From positions 103,519 through 167,518 of the IMG/VR virus record IMGVR_UViG_3300020178_000897: a DNA stretch of 64,000 nt; one strand, 5' to 3'. A program made the translations under genes and the position numbers. Shown in pieces: positions 35,537-44,363 of this stretch; position 1 is the stretch's first letter, and each line of letters starts with the position of its first letter. This DNA is from a virus. Below the pieces are notes generated by a model. The model saw nothing but the letters and a program-made list of their open reading frames with translations, was not told the origin of the DNA and did not search any database.

Positions 35537-36235
35537 ATGAAACCATCGCAGTTAATAACCTACGGTTGTTCTCATACTTACGGACAAGGGTTACCCGACT
35601 GTGTAAACGAGTCTGATGTTCTTCAAGCAGGCCCAGATCCTAGTGCTTTAGCATGGCCTTCAATTTTACGGCAATTATTACAAATAAAACATTTAGATAA
35701 TAGATCAATACCCGGTGCATCAAATAAAATGATTGCTCATAGAATTTTTAATTCAACATTTAATGAAGGCGATGTTGTAGTAGTGCTATGGACTCGTTTA
35801 GCAAGACAAACCATTTATAAATCCAAAGACAAATATCTACATATGATGCCAGCATTTGTCGAAAAGAAAATGTCAAAAGGATTTTGGAAAACTATTAACG
35901 ACAAGTACGGAAGTGAAGTAGATCAATACAAACAAAATATAAGCACGTATTTTTCTGAATTTTTTGAAGAATATGATGCACAGTTTGACCAAATTAATAG
36001 AATAAATCATGTACATGCATTACTAGAATCTAAAAAGGTAAAAAGTTATCATTTGCTTATAGATACAGAAATGCACATTAATCAATTTAAACACATGCTA
36101 TTACCTAATTTAAATTATAAAGAATTTAGCTGGCATCCAGGGTTTAAAATTGATAATGCGTTAGATAACGTTCACCCGGGTGTAGTAAGTCACAAACAGT
36201 TTGCAGTAAACATAAGGAATTGGTTTTTTAAATGA
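35537..36235 (+). CDS. SGNH-hydrolase-like protein, paralog 1
   Basis: 232 residues. YGCSHTYGQGLPD is a block-I like GDSx nucleophile site, NRSIPGASNKMIAHRIF a block-II like Gly/Asn region, and NVHPGVVSHKQFA a C-terminal His block. The layout fits SGNH/GDSL esterases or acyltransferases that add or remove acetyl groups on glycans. Related copies occur at 49002 and 59964. Adjacent to the CMP-synthetase fusion, so sugar O-acetyl esterase activity is plausible. Confidence 0.62.
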   Translation: MKPSQLITYGCSHTYGQGLPDCVNESDVLQAGPDPSALAWPSILRQLLQIKHLDNRSIPGASNKMIAHRIFNSTFNEGDVVVVLWTRLARQTIYKSKDKYLHMMPAFVEKKMSKGFWKTINDKYGSEVDQYKQNISTYFSEFFEEYDAQFDQINRINHVHALLESKKVKSYHLLIDTEMHINQFKHMLLPNLNYKEFSWHPGFKIDNALDNVHPGVVSHKQFAVNIRNWFFK

Positions 36236-36921
36236 ATATAGCAATTTGTATTAGTGGAGTTAATGATAAGCAATCAAATATATTGCCAATGCTAAGACAA
36301 CGTATACCCGGTGTCAACTTTTATTTTCATACCTGGACTAATAAAACACATCTTGTACCTAGAGAGTTGCATGAAAGATTATTTACAATGCACTATCCTA
36401 AGTGGCATTATCACCCACTTCAAGTAGACCCGCCTTCAAAGCACCCAAAATATTTAAAACATAAAGGCGGCGAAGGATTAGAAATTGGCGAAATGTATTT
36501 TGGTGTTGCACCAATTATTGCCCATGCAGATATATGTAAAAAAATACCAAAGCATCACGATTTAATTATTAGGGTTGATTGGAATACTGAAATAGATAGA
36601 CAGGTACCTATTGAAAATTGGATGCGCAAAGCATACGAACACGGACCAGTTGGATTTATGACAAGACCTAATCGAGGTCCAAAATTTGGCTCAGGTCGAG
36701 TTGAAGAAGCAGACAAATTAAATTTAGAAGATGACTGGAATGGATTTTTGCCTTGTGATTTTATTATACATAGAAGAGACCACTTTAATACAAAATTAGT
36801 AACAGAGTTAGTAGATCAACATAAACTTTATCCAGCAGAGTTTGGATGGTATCAAGTTATGAGTGAATGGACTAATGACATTCACACTAGTATGCACGGC
36901 TTTGTTCAGAGAATTAAATAA
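36232..36921 (+). CDS. Possible glycosyltransferase, uncharacterised
   Basis: 229 residues beginning MNIAICISGVNDKQSNILPM and carrying FYFHTWTN and LIIRVDWNTEID. This start and the hydrophobic-strand/RxD arrangement resemble uncharacterised viral and bacterial proteins next to GT genes. C-terminal GFLPCDFIIHRRDHF and YQVMSEW fit that group. No confident family. Embedded in the island with 4-nt overlap, so a glycan role is likely. Confidence 0.5.
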   Translation: MNIAICISGVNDKQSNILPMLRQRIPGVNFYFHTWTNKTHLVPRELHERLFTMHYPKWHYHPLQVDPPSKHPKYLKHKGGEGLEIGEMYFGVAPIIAHADICKKIPKHHDLIIRVDWNTEIDRQVPIENWMRKAYEHGPVGFMTRPNRGPKFGSGRVEEADKLNLEDDWNGFLPCDFIIHRRDHFNTKLVTELVDQHKLYPAEFGWYQVMSEWTNDIHTSMHGFVQRIK

Positions 36922-36936
36922 CATTAGGAGTGTATT

Positions 36937-37512
36937 ATGAAAGTTTATGAATATAAAAGTTATGATGAATACTTAGAAAATCAAATAGAAGCTAATGTAA
37001 AGAAACTTAAAAACATTTACGTTGAAAAGAAAACAATTAATAAGATTTGTGAAGATAAAAAACAAGCAGAAAGAATTTTATGTCACGGCACACGCAATGC
37101 CGCAGAACAATATTACTTTAAAGAAAACTTTCCTAATGCAGAAATTATTGGAACTGAAGTATCACATACAGCATCTGAATTTCCTATGACTGTACAACAT
37201 GACTTTAATGAAGTAAATGATCAATGGGTAGGATATTTTGACATTGTATATTCAAATGCATTTGATCATGCATTTGATCCTATTAAAACTATTAAAGTTT
37301 GGGCTGATCAAATAAAGTCAACTGGTAAGTTGTACTTAGAACACGGCTACGGTCCTGATGATAATAATGCTAGACCGTGGGATCCAGTTGAAATTTATGA
37401 TGACGAATTGCGGCAACTGTTTAAAAATACAGGCTTAATATTAGAATCAGTTTTTGAATCAACCGGACTAAAAGGCAAAGTTCCTTGTAGAGTATATGTA
37501 CTGTCAAAATGA
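36937..37512 (+). CDS. SAM-dependent methyltransferase-like protein
   Basis: 191 residues. ILCHGTRNAAEQYYF in place of motif I, AEIIGTEVSHTA as motif II, and YFDIVYSNAFDHAFDP as the post-motif acidic strand, then GKLYLEHGYGPDD. The canonical glycine-rich loop is degenerate (HGTRNA), so activity is not assured. Preceded by one of the few clear SD sites in the island (TAGGAG, 36924-36930). Confidence 0.62.
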   Translation: MKVYEYKSYDEYLENQIEANVKKLKNIYVEKKTINKICEDKKQAERILCHGTRNAAEQYYFKENFPNAEIIGTEVSHTASEFPMTVQHDFNEVNDQWVGYFDIVYSNAFDHAFDPIKTIKVWADQIKSTGKLYLEHGYGPDDNNARPWDPVEIYDDELRQLFKNTGLILESVFESTGLKGKVPCRVYVLSK

Positions 37513-38168
37513 AAGCGTATGTAATTACTATACCAGGGCATAAAGATAGTCAGCTACATGCTGATAGATGTATTCAATCTGTAAAGGATACAAACTCAGA
37601 ATTAGATATTCAAAAGTTTGACGCAATTACACCTGATACTATGTGGGAAGTAAATTGGAAATGGCCTTACACTAAGAAGACAATTTGTCCTACAACTGGC
37701 ATGACACTTAAGGCATATAAAACATATGATATGACTAAACGTATTGCTGCCGCAGGTAGCCATTATGCACTATGGCAAAAGAGTGTTGAGCTTAATGAAA
37801 CAATTATGATTCTTGAACACGATGCTATTTTTACAAGACAATTTAAACCATTTGAATTTGTTGCCGGCGCTATTAGTATTAATAATCCAGACCATGCTAC
37901 CTTTAATTGGAAACTTTACAATGAGCTAGATAATTCAGGAGAACAGGAAGTTCCGTGGGTAACTGATCAAAATATTCCTCAGGGATTGCCAGGACACAGC
38001 GCATATATTATTAAACCAGAAGCCGCACAGCAGATATGTAACTTACAAGACAATATTGGTTGGTGGCCTAACGATGCTATTATGTGTAAACAGTTATGTC
38101 CTTGGTTACGAGCATATAAGCCTTACTTTACTAAAGTACAAGGTATCAAATCAACAACTAGCAAATAA
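37509..38168 (+). CDS. GT25-like glycosyltransferase, second copy
   Basis: 219 residues. AYVITIPGHKDSQLHADRCI at the N terminus, AAAGSHYALWQKSVE (GCxxSH-like block) and MILEHDAIF (EHD metal motif), and GHSAYIIKPEAAQQICN. Same architecture as the protein at 30918 but with little close identity, so an old duplication or separate acquisition. Overlaps the methyltransferase by 4 nt. Confidence 0.72.
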   Translation: MKAYVITIPGHKDSQLHADRCIQSVKDTNSELDIQKFDAITPDTMWEVNWKWPYTKKTICPTTGMTLKAYKTYDMTKRIAAAGSHYALWQKSVELNETIMILEHDAIFTRQFKPFEFVAGAISINNPDHATFNWKLYNELDNSGEQEVPWVTDQNIPQGLPGHSAYIIKPEAAQQICNLQDNIGWWPNDAIMCKQLCPWLRAYKPYFTKVQGIKSTTSK

Positions 38169-38175
38169 GTACGCA

Positions 38176-38183
38176 TATAAATA
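38176..38183 (+). promoter_or_regulatory. Perfect late promoter inside the glycan island, leaderless geometry
   Basis: TATAAATA exactly as in T4, then TCTAC, then ATG at 38189. The only late promoter I find between 28.6 and 43 kb; it could start a late sub-operon of the island. Confidence 0.72.
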
Positions 38184-38188
38184 TCTAC

Positions 38189-38950
38189 ATGAAAGTAGTA
38201 TTAGTTACCGGAGGATTTGATCCACTCCACTCAGGACATATTGAATACTTTAAGTCAGCAAAACAACTAGGCGATAAATTAGTTGTAGGTATTAACACCG
38301 ATGCTTGGCTTACACGCAAGAAAGGTCGTCCGTTTATGCCGGGCGCCGAACGCACGACAATCATACAACACTTATCTATGGTTGACCATTGTTTACTATT
38401 TGACGATGATGATAATTCGTCTAAGGAAGCAATTAAAAATGTAAGAATGATGTATCCGGATGCTCATATTATATTTGCAAACGGCGGCGATCGAACATCA
38501 AACAATATTCCAGAAATGGATACTGAAGTAGAAAATATTTCTTTTGAGTTTGGCGTAGGTGGGAACAACAAAGCTAATAGTAGCAGTTGGATACTTGACG
38601 AATGGAAAACACAAAAGACAGAACGTGATTGGGGATACTGGCGGGTGCTAGACAACAAACCAGAGAAAGGTTATAAAGTAAAAGAACTTGTAATCTATCC
38701 AGGCAAAGCACTCAGTGACCAAAAACATTTCAAACGTAGCGAACAATGGACAATACTTGAAGGCGAAGTTAAAATGGTAACTGAATGGAACAAACGCCAA
38801 GAGATTACTTACCTAACTCCATTGAGTAGACCGTACGAAATTAATAAAGAAGTCTGGCACAAAGCAAGTAATCCAGGAACAGAAAATGCACACATACTCG
38901 AAATACAACGCGGAGTGTGTTACGAAGAAGATATAGAAAGAAGGGATTAA
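38189..38950 (+). CDS. Fusion: cytidylyltransferase-fold domain + cupin
   Basis: 253 residues. N-terminal domain (1 to ~135): VTGGFDPLHSGH (6-17) and KLVVGINTDAW match the HldE C-terminal/glycerol-3-P cytidylyltransferase fold. C-terminal domain (~148-250): WGYWRVLDNKPEKGYKVKEL and HFKRSEQWTILEGEVKM match the phosphomannose-isomerase-type cupin. The expected ISSTxI-type end of the transferase is replaced by NSSSWILDEW leading straight into the cupin. The same two activities occur as separate genes at 3.2-5.7 kb. Confidence 0.78.
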   Translation: MKVVLVTGGFDPLHSGHIEYFKSAKQLGDKLVVGINTDAWLTRKKGRPFMPGAERTTIIQHLSMVDHCLLFDDDDNSSKEAIKNVRMMYPDAHIIFANGGDRTSNNIPEMDTEVENISFEFGVGGNNKANSSSWILDEWKTQKTERDWGYWRVLDNKPEKGYKVKELVIYPGKALSDQKHFKRSEQWTILEGEVKMVTEWNKRQEITYLTPLSRPYEINKEVWHKASNPGTENAHILEIQRGVCYEEDIERRD

Positions 38951-39627
38951 TGAAGGTATTTGTAGGTTACGACCCAAGAGAAGATATTGCTTATCAAGTA
39001 TGTAAACACAGCATACTAAGTAGACAACCTGACGCAGATGTGCGTCCATTAAAACAAAAAGAGCTAAGAGATGCAGGATGGTATACTCGTCCTGTAGATA
39101 AACTCGCATCAACAGAATTTACATTTACACGATTCCTTATACCAGAACTTACTAACTTCGAAGGCTGGGCAGTGTTTATGGATTGTGACATGATCCTTAC
39201 TACAGACATTAAAGAACTGTTTGATCAAGCAGATGACAAGTATGCAGTTATGTGTGTTAAACATGATTACAAAGTAACTGAGACTACTAAAATGGATGGT
39301 CAGAAACAAACAATTTATCCACGTAAGAACTGGTCAAGTGTTGTGTTGTTTAACTGTGGGCATCCTAGTAATAAGGTACTTGATCAAGATTTAGTAAACA
39401 GTTTAGAAATCAATGGAGCATACCTACACAGATTTAGCTGGCTTAAAGATGAAGAAATTGGAGAACTAGATCATACATGGAACTACTTAGTAGGAGTGTA
39501 TGATGATATTGAAACACCAAAACTAATACACTACACTGAAGGCGGACCATGGTTTGAAAACTACCGCAATTGTGAATTCCACGAACTGTGGAAAAAAGAA
39601 CTACAGGAAATGATGAATAAGGAATAG
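38950..39627 (+). CDS. GT8-like glycosyltransferase
   Basis: 225 residues from the ATG at 38950, which shares one base with the previous stop and follows a GAAGG SD; a longer start at 38917 lies within the upstream gene. FVGYDPREDIAYQVCKHSI is the typical N terminus of this viral GT group, WAVFMDCDMILTTDI holds the DxD site, and HYTEGGPWFENY the C-terminal block. Adds hexoses from UDP or GDP donors in related enzymes; donor here unknown. Confidence 0.75.
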   Translation: MKVFVGYDPREDIAYQVCKHSILSRQPDADVRPLKQKELRDAGWYTRPVDKLASTEFTFTRFLIPELTNFEGWAVFMDCDMILTTDIKELFDQADDKYAVMCVKHDYKVTETTKMDGQKQTIYPRKNWSSVVLFNCGHPSNKVLDQDLVNSLEINGAYLHRFSWLKDEEIGELDHTWNYLVGVYDDIETPKLIHYTEGGPWFENYRNCEFHELWKKELQEMMNKE

Positions 39628-39629
39628 AT

Positions 39630-40496
39630 ATGGGAACTTTTGATATGGAGGGAAATTCTCCAATACCACCTAGGATGCTAATGCTTAATGACGATGACGA
39701 AATTATGAAACATTGGCAGAAAGGCACGAAAGCATTAACTGTTGATCGAAAAGAAATTTGTAGTAAAATAGACAAGTCGCCCTGGGATATTAGTATTCCA
39801 GTATCATTCCGTAGCATGACTAAACGTAAAGAAATTTGGCGTTGTTGGGAAACTAGAAGAGACTTTTATTATATCGATAATGGTTATATGGGCAATTTAG
39901 AAAAGAAAAAATACTTTTATAGAATTGTAAAGAACAACGTACAACATACTAAAATTAAAGATGTGCCTGGAGATAGATTTAACAGATTGGTATCCTTTGC
40001 ACCATATATGAAATATAATGGTAGGAAAGATCCAAAGGACCACAACGGTCCTATATTACTTGTAACACCATCAGAAAAACCGTGTAAGTTTTATAATATT
40101 GATAAAGACAGCTGGGTAGAAGAAACTATATCCAAACTTAAACAATATACAGATAGGCCTATTGTTATACGTGACAAAGGGTTACGGTTTGAAAGAATTA
40201 AAGAAAACAGCGTAGCACATCAATGTAAAAGAGATAACGTGCATGCTGTAGTTACATACCAAAGTATGGCCGGACTTGAAGCAATGCATTATGGTATTCC
40301 TGCATTTACTATGGCACCGTCCTGTATTGACGAGGTAGCAAATAAAGATTTATCTAATATTGAAAATCCATACTATCCTAAAGCAAGTGAATTTTTAAGG
40401 GTCTTACATTATCTTGCATACTGCCAATATTCATTAGAAGAAATGAGTAGCGGAGTTGCATTAGGTATGATCGAGAGGATGAAGTTATATGACTAA
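39630..40496 (+). CDS. GT-B/capsule-synthesis-like glycosyltransferase, paralog 2
   Basis: 288 residues. YYIDNGYMGN pairs it with paralog 1 (28629); TYQSMAGLEAMHYGIPAFTM is the shared donor-site type motif; EVANKDLSNIENPYYP and YSLEEMSSG link it to paralogs 3 and 4. It thus bridges both branches of the family. Overlaps paralog 3 by 8 nt. Confidence 0.58.
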   Translation: MGTFDMEGNSPIPPRMLMLNDDDEIMKHWQKGTKALTVDRKEICSKIDKSPWDISIPVSFRSMTKRKEIWRCWETRRDFYYIDNGYMGNLEKKKYFYRIVKNNVQHTKIKDVPGDRFNRLVSFAPYMKYNGRKDPKDHNGPILLVTPSEKPCKFYNIDKDSWVEETISKLKQYTDRPIVIRDKGLRFERIKENSVAHQCKRDNVHAVVTYQSMAGLEAMHYGIPAFTMAPSCIDEVANKDLSNIENPYYPKASEFLRVLHYLAYCQYSLEEMSSGVALGMIERMKLYD

Positions 40497-41430
40497 TAAT
40501 TTAAGAGTAAATGCCTATATGAAGGCTATACCTCCCGGAAATAAAAATTTAGAAAAACCAAAGTTAATAGAGTATTTTATTCAAGGAGTAAACGCTGTTG
40601 GAGATAAAGGACAGATTATTAATACATTTCAATTTGAACCTGCTGACATTGGTGTACTACAAGGATTTGTACATCCTGAAAGTAAACACGTTCCTCATTT
40701 AGATTTAAGACGTAGGGTTCTTGCAGGACAGTCCGAGATAAATGGAAGAACTGTTATTGCTGATGCAAATTTATTCCTAGCATACGATCCAAAAAATTCA
40801 AATACATTTTTAAGATATAGCTTCGACGGAATTTTTCCAAACACTGGAGAATATTGTGATAGTAAAATACTTGCGCAACGCTGGGCAATACTACGAGATT
40901 CGTTAGGTATAAATTTAAAGCCATGGAAAAAACACGGTGATTATATATTAATTACATGTCAACGAGATGGTGGATGGAGTATGGACGGTCTTAAAATTAT
41001 GAATTGGTTGCATCCTTTATTACAAAATCTTAGAAGATATACTGACAGAGAAATAATGGTTAGGTTTCATCCTGGCGATAAGAAAATTGAAAAACATATT
41101 CAGCAACTAAGAGCAATTGGACACAAAGTTAAGATATCGTCACCGACTAGTTCTTTATTAAAAGACCTCCATGATGCATATGCTGTAGTTAGTTACAACA
41201 GTAGTCCTGGTGTAATATCTGCAATTGAAGGAGTTCCTGTATTTGTTATTGATCCTCAAAGAAGTCAAGCCGCAGAAGTTGCAAATACAGATTTAACTAA
41301 AATAGATACACCTAATTACGACTTTGATAGAGAATCTTGGCTTCGAAGAGTTGCAATGAGTCATTGGACGTTAAATGAATTAAAATCCGGCGAGTGTTGG
41401 AAACATATGAGAGAATGGGCAAAAAAATGA
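40489..41430 (+). CDS. GT-B/capsule-synthesis-like glycosyltransferase, paralog 3
   Basis: 313 residues. REIMVRFHPGDKKIEKHIQQ, VVSYNSSPGVISAIEGVPVF and EVANTDLTKIDTPNYD are shared in order with paralog 4; the C-terminal MSHWTLNELKSGECW box is the family tail. HPGD/RPHP-like strands before the S/N-rich loop are typical of KpsS-like transferases. In tandem with paralog 2. Confidence 0.58.
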   Translation: MTNNLRVNAYMKAIPPGNKNLEKPKLIEYFIQGVNAVGDKGQIINTFQFEPADIGVLQGFVHPESKHVPHLDLRRRVLAGQSEINGRTVIADANLFLAYDPKNSNTFLRYSFDGIFPNTGEYCDSKILAQRWAILRDSLGINLKPWKKHGDYILITCQRDGGWSMDGLKIMNWLHPLLQNLRRYTDREIMVRFHPGDKKIEKHIQQLRAIGHKVKISSPTSSLLKDLHDAYAVVSYNSSPGVISAIEGVPVFVIDPQRSQAAEVANTDLTKIDTPNYDFDRESWLRRVAMSHWTLNELKSGECWKHMREWAKK

Positions 41431-42269
41431 AACAAATAACAGTAGTAACAACTTTTCATCCGGCAGGATATGTAAAATACGGAAAACGTTTTTTAGAAAG
41501 TTTTGCATCAAAGGTTGATAAACGTATCAAACTACTTGTGTATGCAGAAGATGTAGTGCCCGACAATCCCGATCCAAGTCGTATTGAAATATTAGATGCA
41601 AAAGCAGTATTACCTAAATTAAATGCGTTTAAAGACAAATGGCGTAATGTTCCCAAAGCTAACGGAGACGTTAGCAATGAGCCACAGCGTCACACACGCA
41701 AGGATTGGAACAAAGAATTCAAGTGGGATGCAGTTAGGTTCGCTAATAAAACATATGCTGTGTATGACGCTTGTGCGCGGTCTAAGGGGTGGTGTGTGTG
41801 GATGGATGCAGATAGTTTTATTCACAGCCCTTGGGAATATGAAGACTTTGCACAACTACTACCAGACAATGCTTACATTACATATGTTGGTAGAGGTAAA
41901 GGATCGCAGACTTGGCCAGAGTGCGGGTTCTACGGTATGAATCTAAATCATCCTGTGTGTCACAGTTTCTTAGAAGACTTTGAGCGTATGTACGAGGATG
42001 CTGAGAACGGTATCTTCACATTAGAAGAATGGCACGACAGTTATGTGTTTGGCGAACTGCTAAAGAAGTATAGCGAATTTCCGTCACACGACTACTCAGC
42101 AGAAATGTATCTACGTGAAGCAAAGTCAGGCGGAGGCGGCCATCCGTTGATTAATGGTCCGTTAGGCAAATGGATTGATCATATGAAAGGCGGCCGCAAA
42201 GACAAAGGCAAGTCTGATGCTAAAGACATTATGGTAAATAGAACTGAAGCGTATTGGAATGAAATTTAA
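41427..42269 (+). CDS. GT-A-like glycosyltransferase with DAD motif
   Basis: 280 residues from the ATG at 41427, overlapping the preceding stop as ATGA. TVVTTFHPAGYVKYGKRFLE opens a Rossmann-like strand, and GWCVWMDADSFIHSP gives a DxD motif near residue 125. CGFYGMNLNHPVC and EEWHDSYVFGELL follow. Likely inverting or retaining GT-A; substrate unknown. Lies between two capsule-type paralogs. Confidence 0.65.
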   Translation: MKQITVVTTFHPAGYVKYGKRFLESFASKVDKRIKLLVYAEDVVPDNPDPSRIEILDAKAVLPKLNAFKDKWRNVPKANGDVSNEPQRHTRKDWNKEFKWDAVRFANKTYAVYDACARSKGWCVWMDADSFIHSPWEYEDFAQLLPDNAYITYVGRGKGSQTWPECGFYGMNLNHPVCHSFLEDFERMYEDAENGIFTLEEWHDSYVFGELLKKYSEFPSHDYSAEMYLREAKSGGGGHPLINGPLGKWIDHMKGGRKDKGKSDAKDIMVNRTEAYWNEI

Positions 42270-43101
42270 TCTTTGGAGGCAATATGGCGCACTTAATTCT
42301 GGCCCTGTTTTTGACGCCTTTCACGCTGGCGCTAATGCTCTTGGGCATACTTGTGTCGATAACAGTGATGATGGGATTGATGTTATTTGGAGCGTACTTT
42401 GGAACGGTCGTATGGTTGGAAACCGTGCTATTTGGGAAAGGAACGTTTTACAATCCAAACCGACCATCGTACTTGAAGTCGGCGGGATCAAACGAGGAAC
42501 AACCTGGAAAGTAGGACTCAATGGTATTAATAGAGATGCTTATTTTGGGCCTATGGGGAATGATAGTAGTCGTGCTTCTCTTCTCGGACTTACATTAAAA
42601 CCTTGGACCTACGACGGTGAATACATATTAATTTGTGGCCAACACGATAAGAGTTTACAATGGCAAGGTATGCCAAGTATGAGTCAATGGATAATAGATA
42701 CCATAACTTTTATACAAGCACAAACAAAACGTCCTATAATATTTCGACCACATCCAAGATGTCCATTACCGCATATTGAACACGAATTTAAGAATGTTAA
42801 ACGAGAAAACCCTAAGCATATTACTGGTAGCTATGACGATTTTGATATGGGCTTCAATAACATATGGGCTACTGTAAGTTGGTCAAGTAACCCTGGCATA
42901 CATAGTATTATTAACGGAGTACCTGCATTTACAGGCCCTAGCAGTTTAGCAGTAGACGTTGCAGAACAAAACTTACGCAATATTGAAAATCCACTGTACG
43001 GTGATAGAATACAATGGCTTAATGACTACGCACACACCGAATGGACTATTGAAGAAATTTCTAAAGGAATACCTATAAAACACTTGACATCTAAGTTGTA
43101 A
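42259..43101 (+). CDS. GT-B/capsule-synthesis-like glycosyltransferase, paralog 4
   Basis: 280 residues. RPIIFRPHPRCPLPHIEHE, TVSWSSNPGIHSIINGVPAF, DVAEQNLRNIENPLYG and TEWTIEEISKG align with paralog 3. Last gene of the glycan island; its 3' end contains the -35 box of the next promoter (43084). Overlaps the preceding gene by 11 nt. Confidence 0.58.
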   Translation: MKFNLWRQYGALNSGPVFDAFHAGANALGHTCVDNSDDGIDVIWSVLWNGRMVGNRAIWERNVLQSKPTIVLEVGGIKRGTTWKVGLNGINRDAYFGPMGNDSSRASLLGLTLKPWTYDGEYILICGQHDKSLQWQGMPSMSQWIIDTITFIQAQTKRPIIFRPHPRCPLPHIEHEFKNVKRENPKHITGSYDDFDMGFNNIWATVSWSSNPGIHSIINGVPAFTGPSSLAVDVAEQNLRNIENPLYGDRIQWLNDYAHTEWTIEEISKGIPIKHLTSKL

Positions 43102-43112
43102 TACATTATAAT
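43084..43112 (+). promoter_or_regulatory. Consensus sigma70 promoter with leaderless geometry
   Basis: TTGACA (43084-43089), 17-nt spacer, TATAAT (43107-43112), then only six bases to the ATG at 43119, where transcription should begin. The -10/start region TATAATAAGACTATG differs by one base from that of the gp41 promoter at 56326. Confidence 0.88.
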
Positions 43113-43118
43113 AAGACT

Positions 43119-44363
43119 ATGAATGTAACAAGTCCAACTACATGTGAAGAATGTTTGTCTTTGCTAACCGGAGTAGCAATTCCAAAGTCTTCTAGTAAAT
43201 TAGATACTAATTATACTCTCAAGACACCTGATGTTGCTATTTTATCTAGTATTGCTCGCCAATTGTCTAAGGGGATTGCAATGACTGATAGACAATACCA
43301 ATTAGTAAAAACAAAACTTTTAGAATACAGCGATCAATATACATCTAATAATATTGACGTCGAAACTGTGTGTCAAAATTTAATGTATCCGTTGAGAGTA
43401 ATTGATAGGTCACATTGGATTAAAGTTCTTAGATACAAAGACGAAGATATACTAGGTATTCGCTTTCCTTTTAATAAGAAAGTGATTCAACACGTTGAGT
43501 CACTACGTAAATTACAACCTTCAGAAGTTAAGTATGAGGATAATACGCATTTCTTTCCAATGAGTGCAAAAAATATATTTACATTAGTAGAGATTGCTAA
43601 CAGATTTGAAAGTAAGTTTGTTATCCACGATTCTATCTTAGAAATTTATAAACAGTTACGAATTTACGAAGACAATAAACAAGACTATCTTCCTGGCATA
43701 TTTGATTTAAAAATTAAAAATATTCCACAAGAAGCAATTAAATATCTCGAAAATGATATTGGTCTTTTATCTACAGATAATTTAGATCTATATTTTGATA
43801 GACGCAAGCTATACGGAATTCATTATTTCCCTAATGCTGAATTAGAAAAATCAATTAATAAACATACTATCCTAAGTCAACAAATTATTAAACGAGAACA
43901 CTCAACTCATATAGTAAACAACGAAGTGTATTCATTTAACGAGCTTACTTCTAGTATAAACGATCTAAAAAGATTCCCAATACTTTTTGTACTAGACGAA
44001 AAAAATGCATATGATCAGTTGGTAACAACATTTAATTCTTTATATAACTTTATTGATACATCACAAATTAGCGTTATGTTTAGACTAGACGGATCTAGTA
44101 ATCCTTTTAACGAATATATTAAAGAAAAGAAAATTAACAATTCGGTTGACAAGAATACAAAAGTAGTGTATATTAGTAACAATAAACTACCTAAACCATT
44201 GCTTAGTGCAGACTGGAGAGCTAATTGTGTTATTAGTTATAACGCTGGTCGGACAAGAGCTGTGCGAGAATACTTAGATCAGTTTGACTTACATTTGATT
44301 TATGATAATTCTAGTAACATAGGCTATTGGAATAGAACTTTGAGGAAATATATACGTGGCTAG
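43119..44363 (+). CDS. Conserved hypothetical protein upstream of uvsW
   Basis: 414 residues, no family recognised. It has an N-terminal CEEC pair, then mostly alpha/beta sequence; the last 100 residues (VVYISNNKLPKPLLSADWRANCVISY) suggest a Rossmann-like C-terminal domain. A gene of similar size precedes uvsW in marine T4-likes as I recall, so a replication or recombination role is plausible. Driven by a consensus early promoter whose predicted start is the ATG itself. Confidence 0.6.
   Translation: MNVTSPTTCEECLSLLTGVAIPKSSSKLDTNYTLKTPDVAILSSIARQLSKGIAMTDRQYQLVKTKLLEYSDQYTSNNIDVETVCQNLMYPLRVIDRSHWIKVLRYKDEDILGIRFPFNKKVIQHVESLRKLQPSEVKYEDNTHFFPMSAKNIFTLVEIANRFESKFVIHDSILEIYKQLRIYEDNKQDYLPGIFDLKIKNIPQEAIKYLENDIGLLSTDNLDLYFDRRKLYGIHYFPNAELEKSINKHTILSQQIIKREHSTHIVNNEVYSFNELTSSINDLKRFPILFVLDEKNAYDQLVTTFNSLYNFIDTSQISVMFRLDGSSNPFNEYIKEKKINNSVDKNTKVVYISNNKLPKPLLSADWRANCVISYNAGRTRAVREYLDQFDLHLIYDNSSNIGYWNRTLRKYIRG

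Noticed and set aside
42284-42514. 76-codon hydrophobic frame overlapping the start of GT paralog 4
   Set aside because: Alternative frame of a clear paralog-family gene; the membrane-like sequence is a by-product of its codons.
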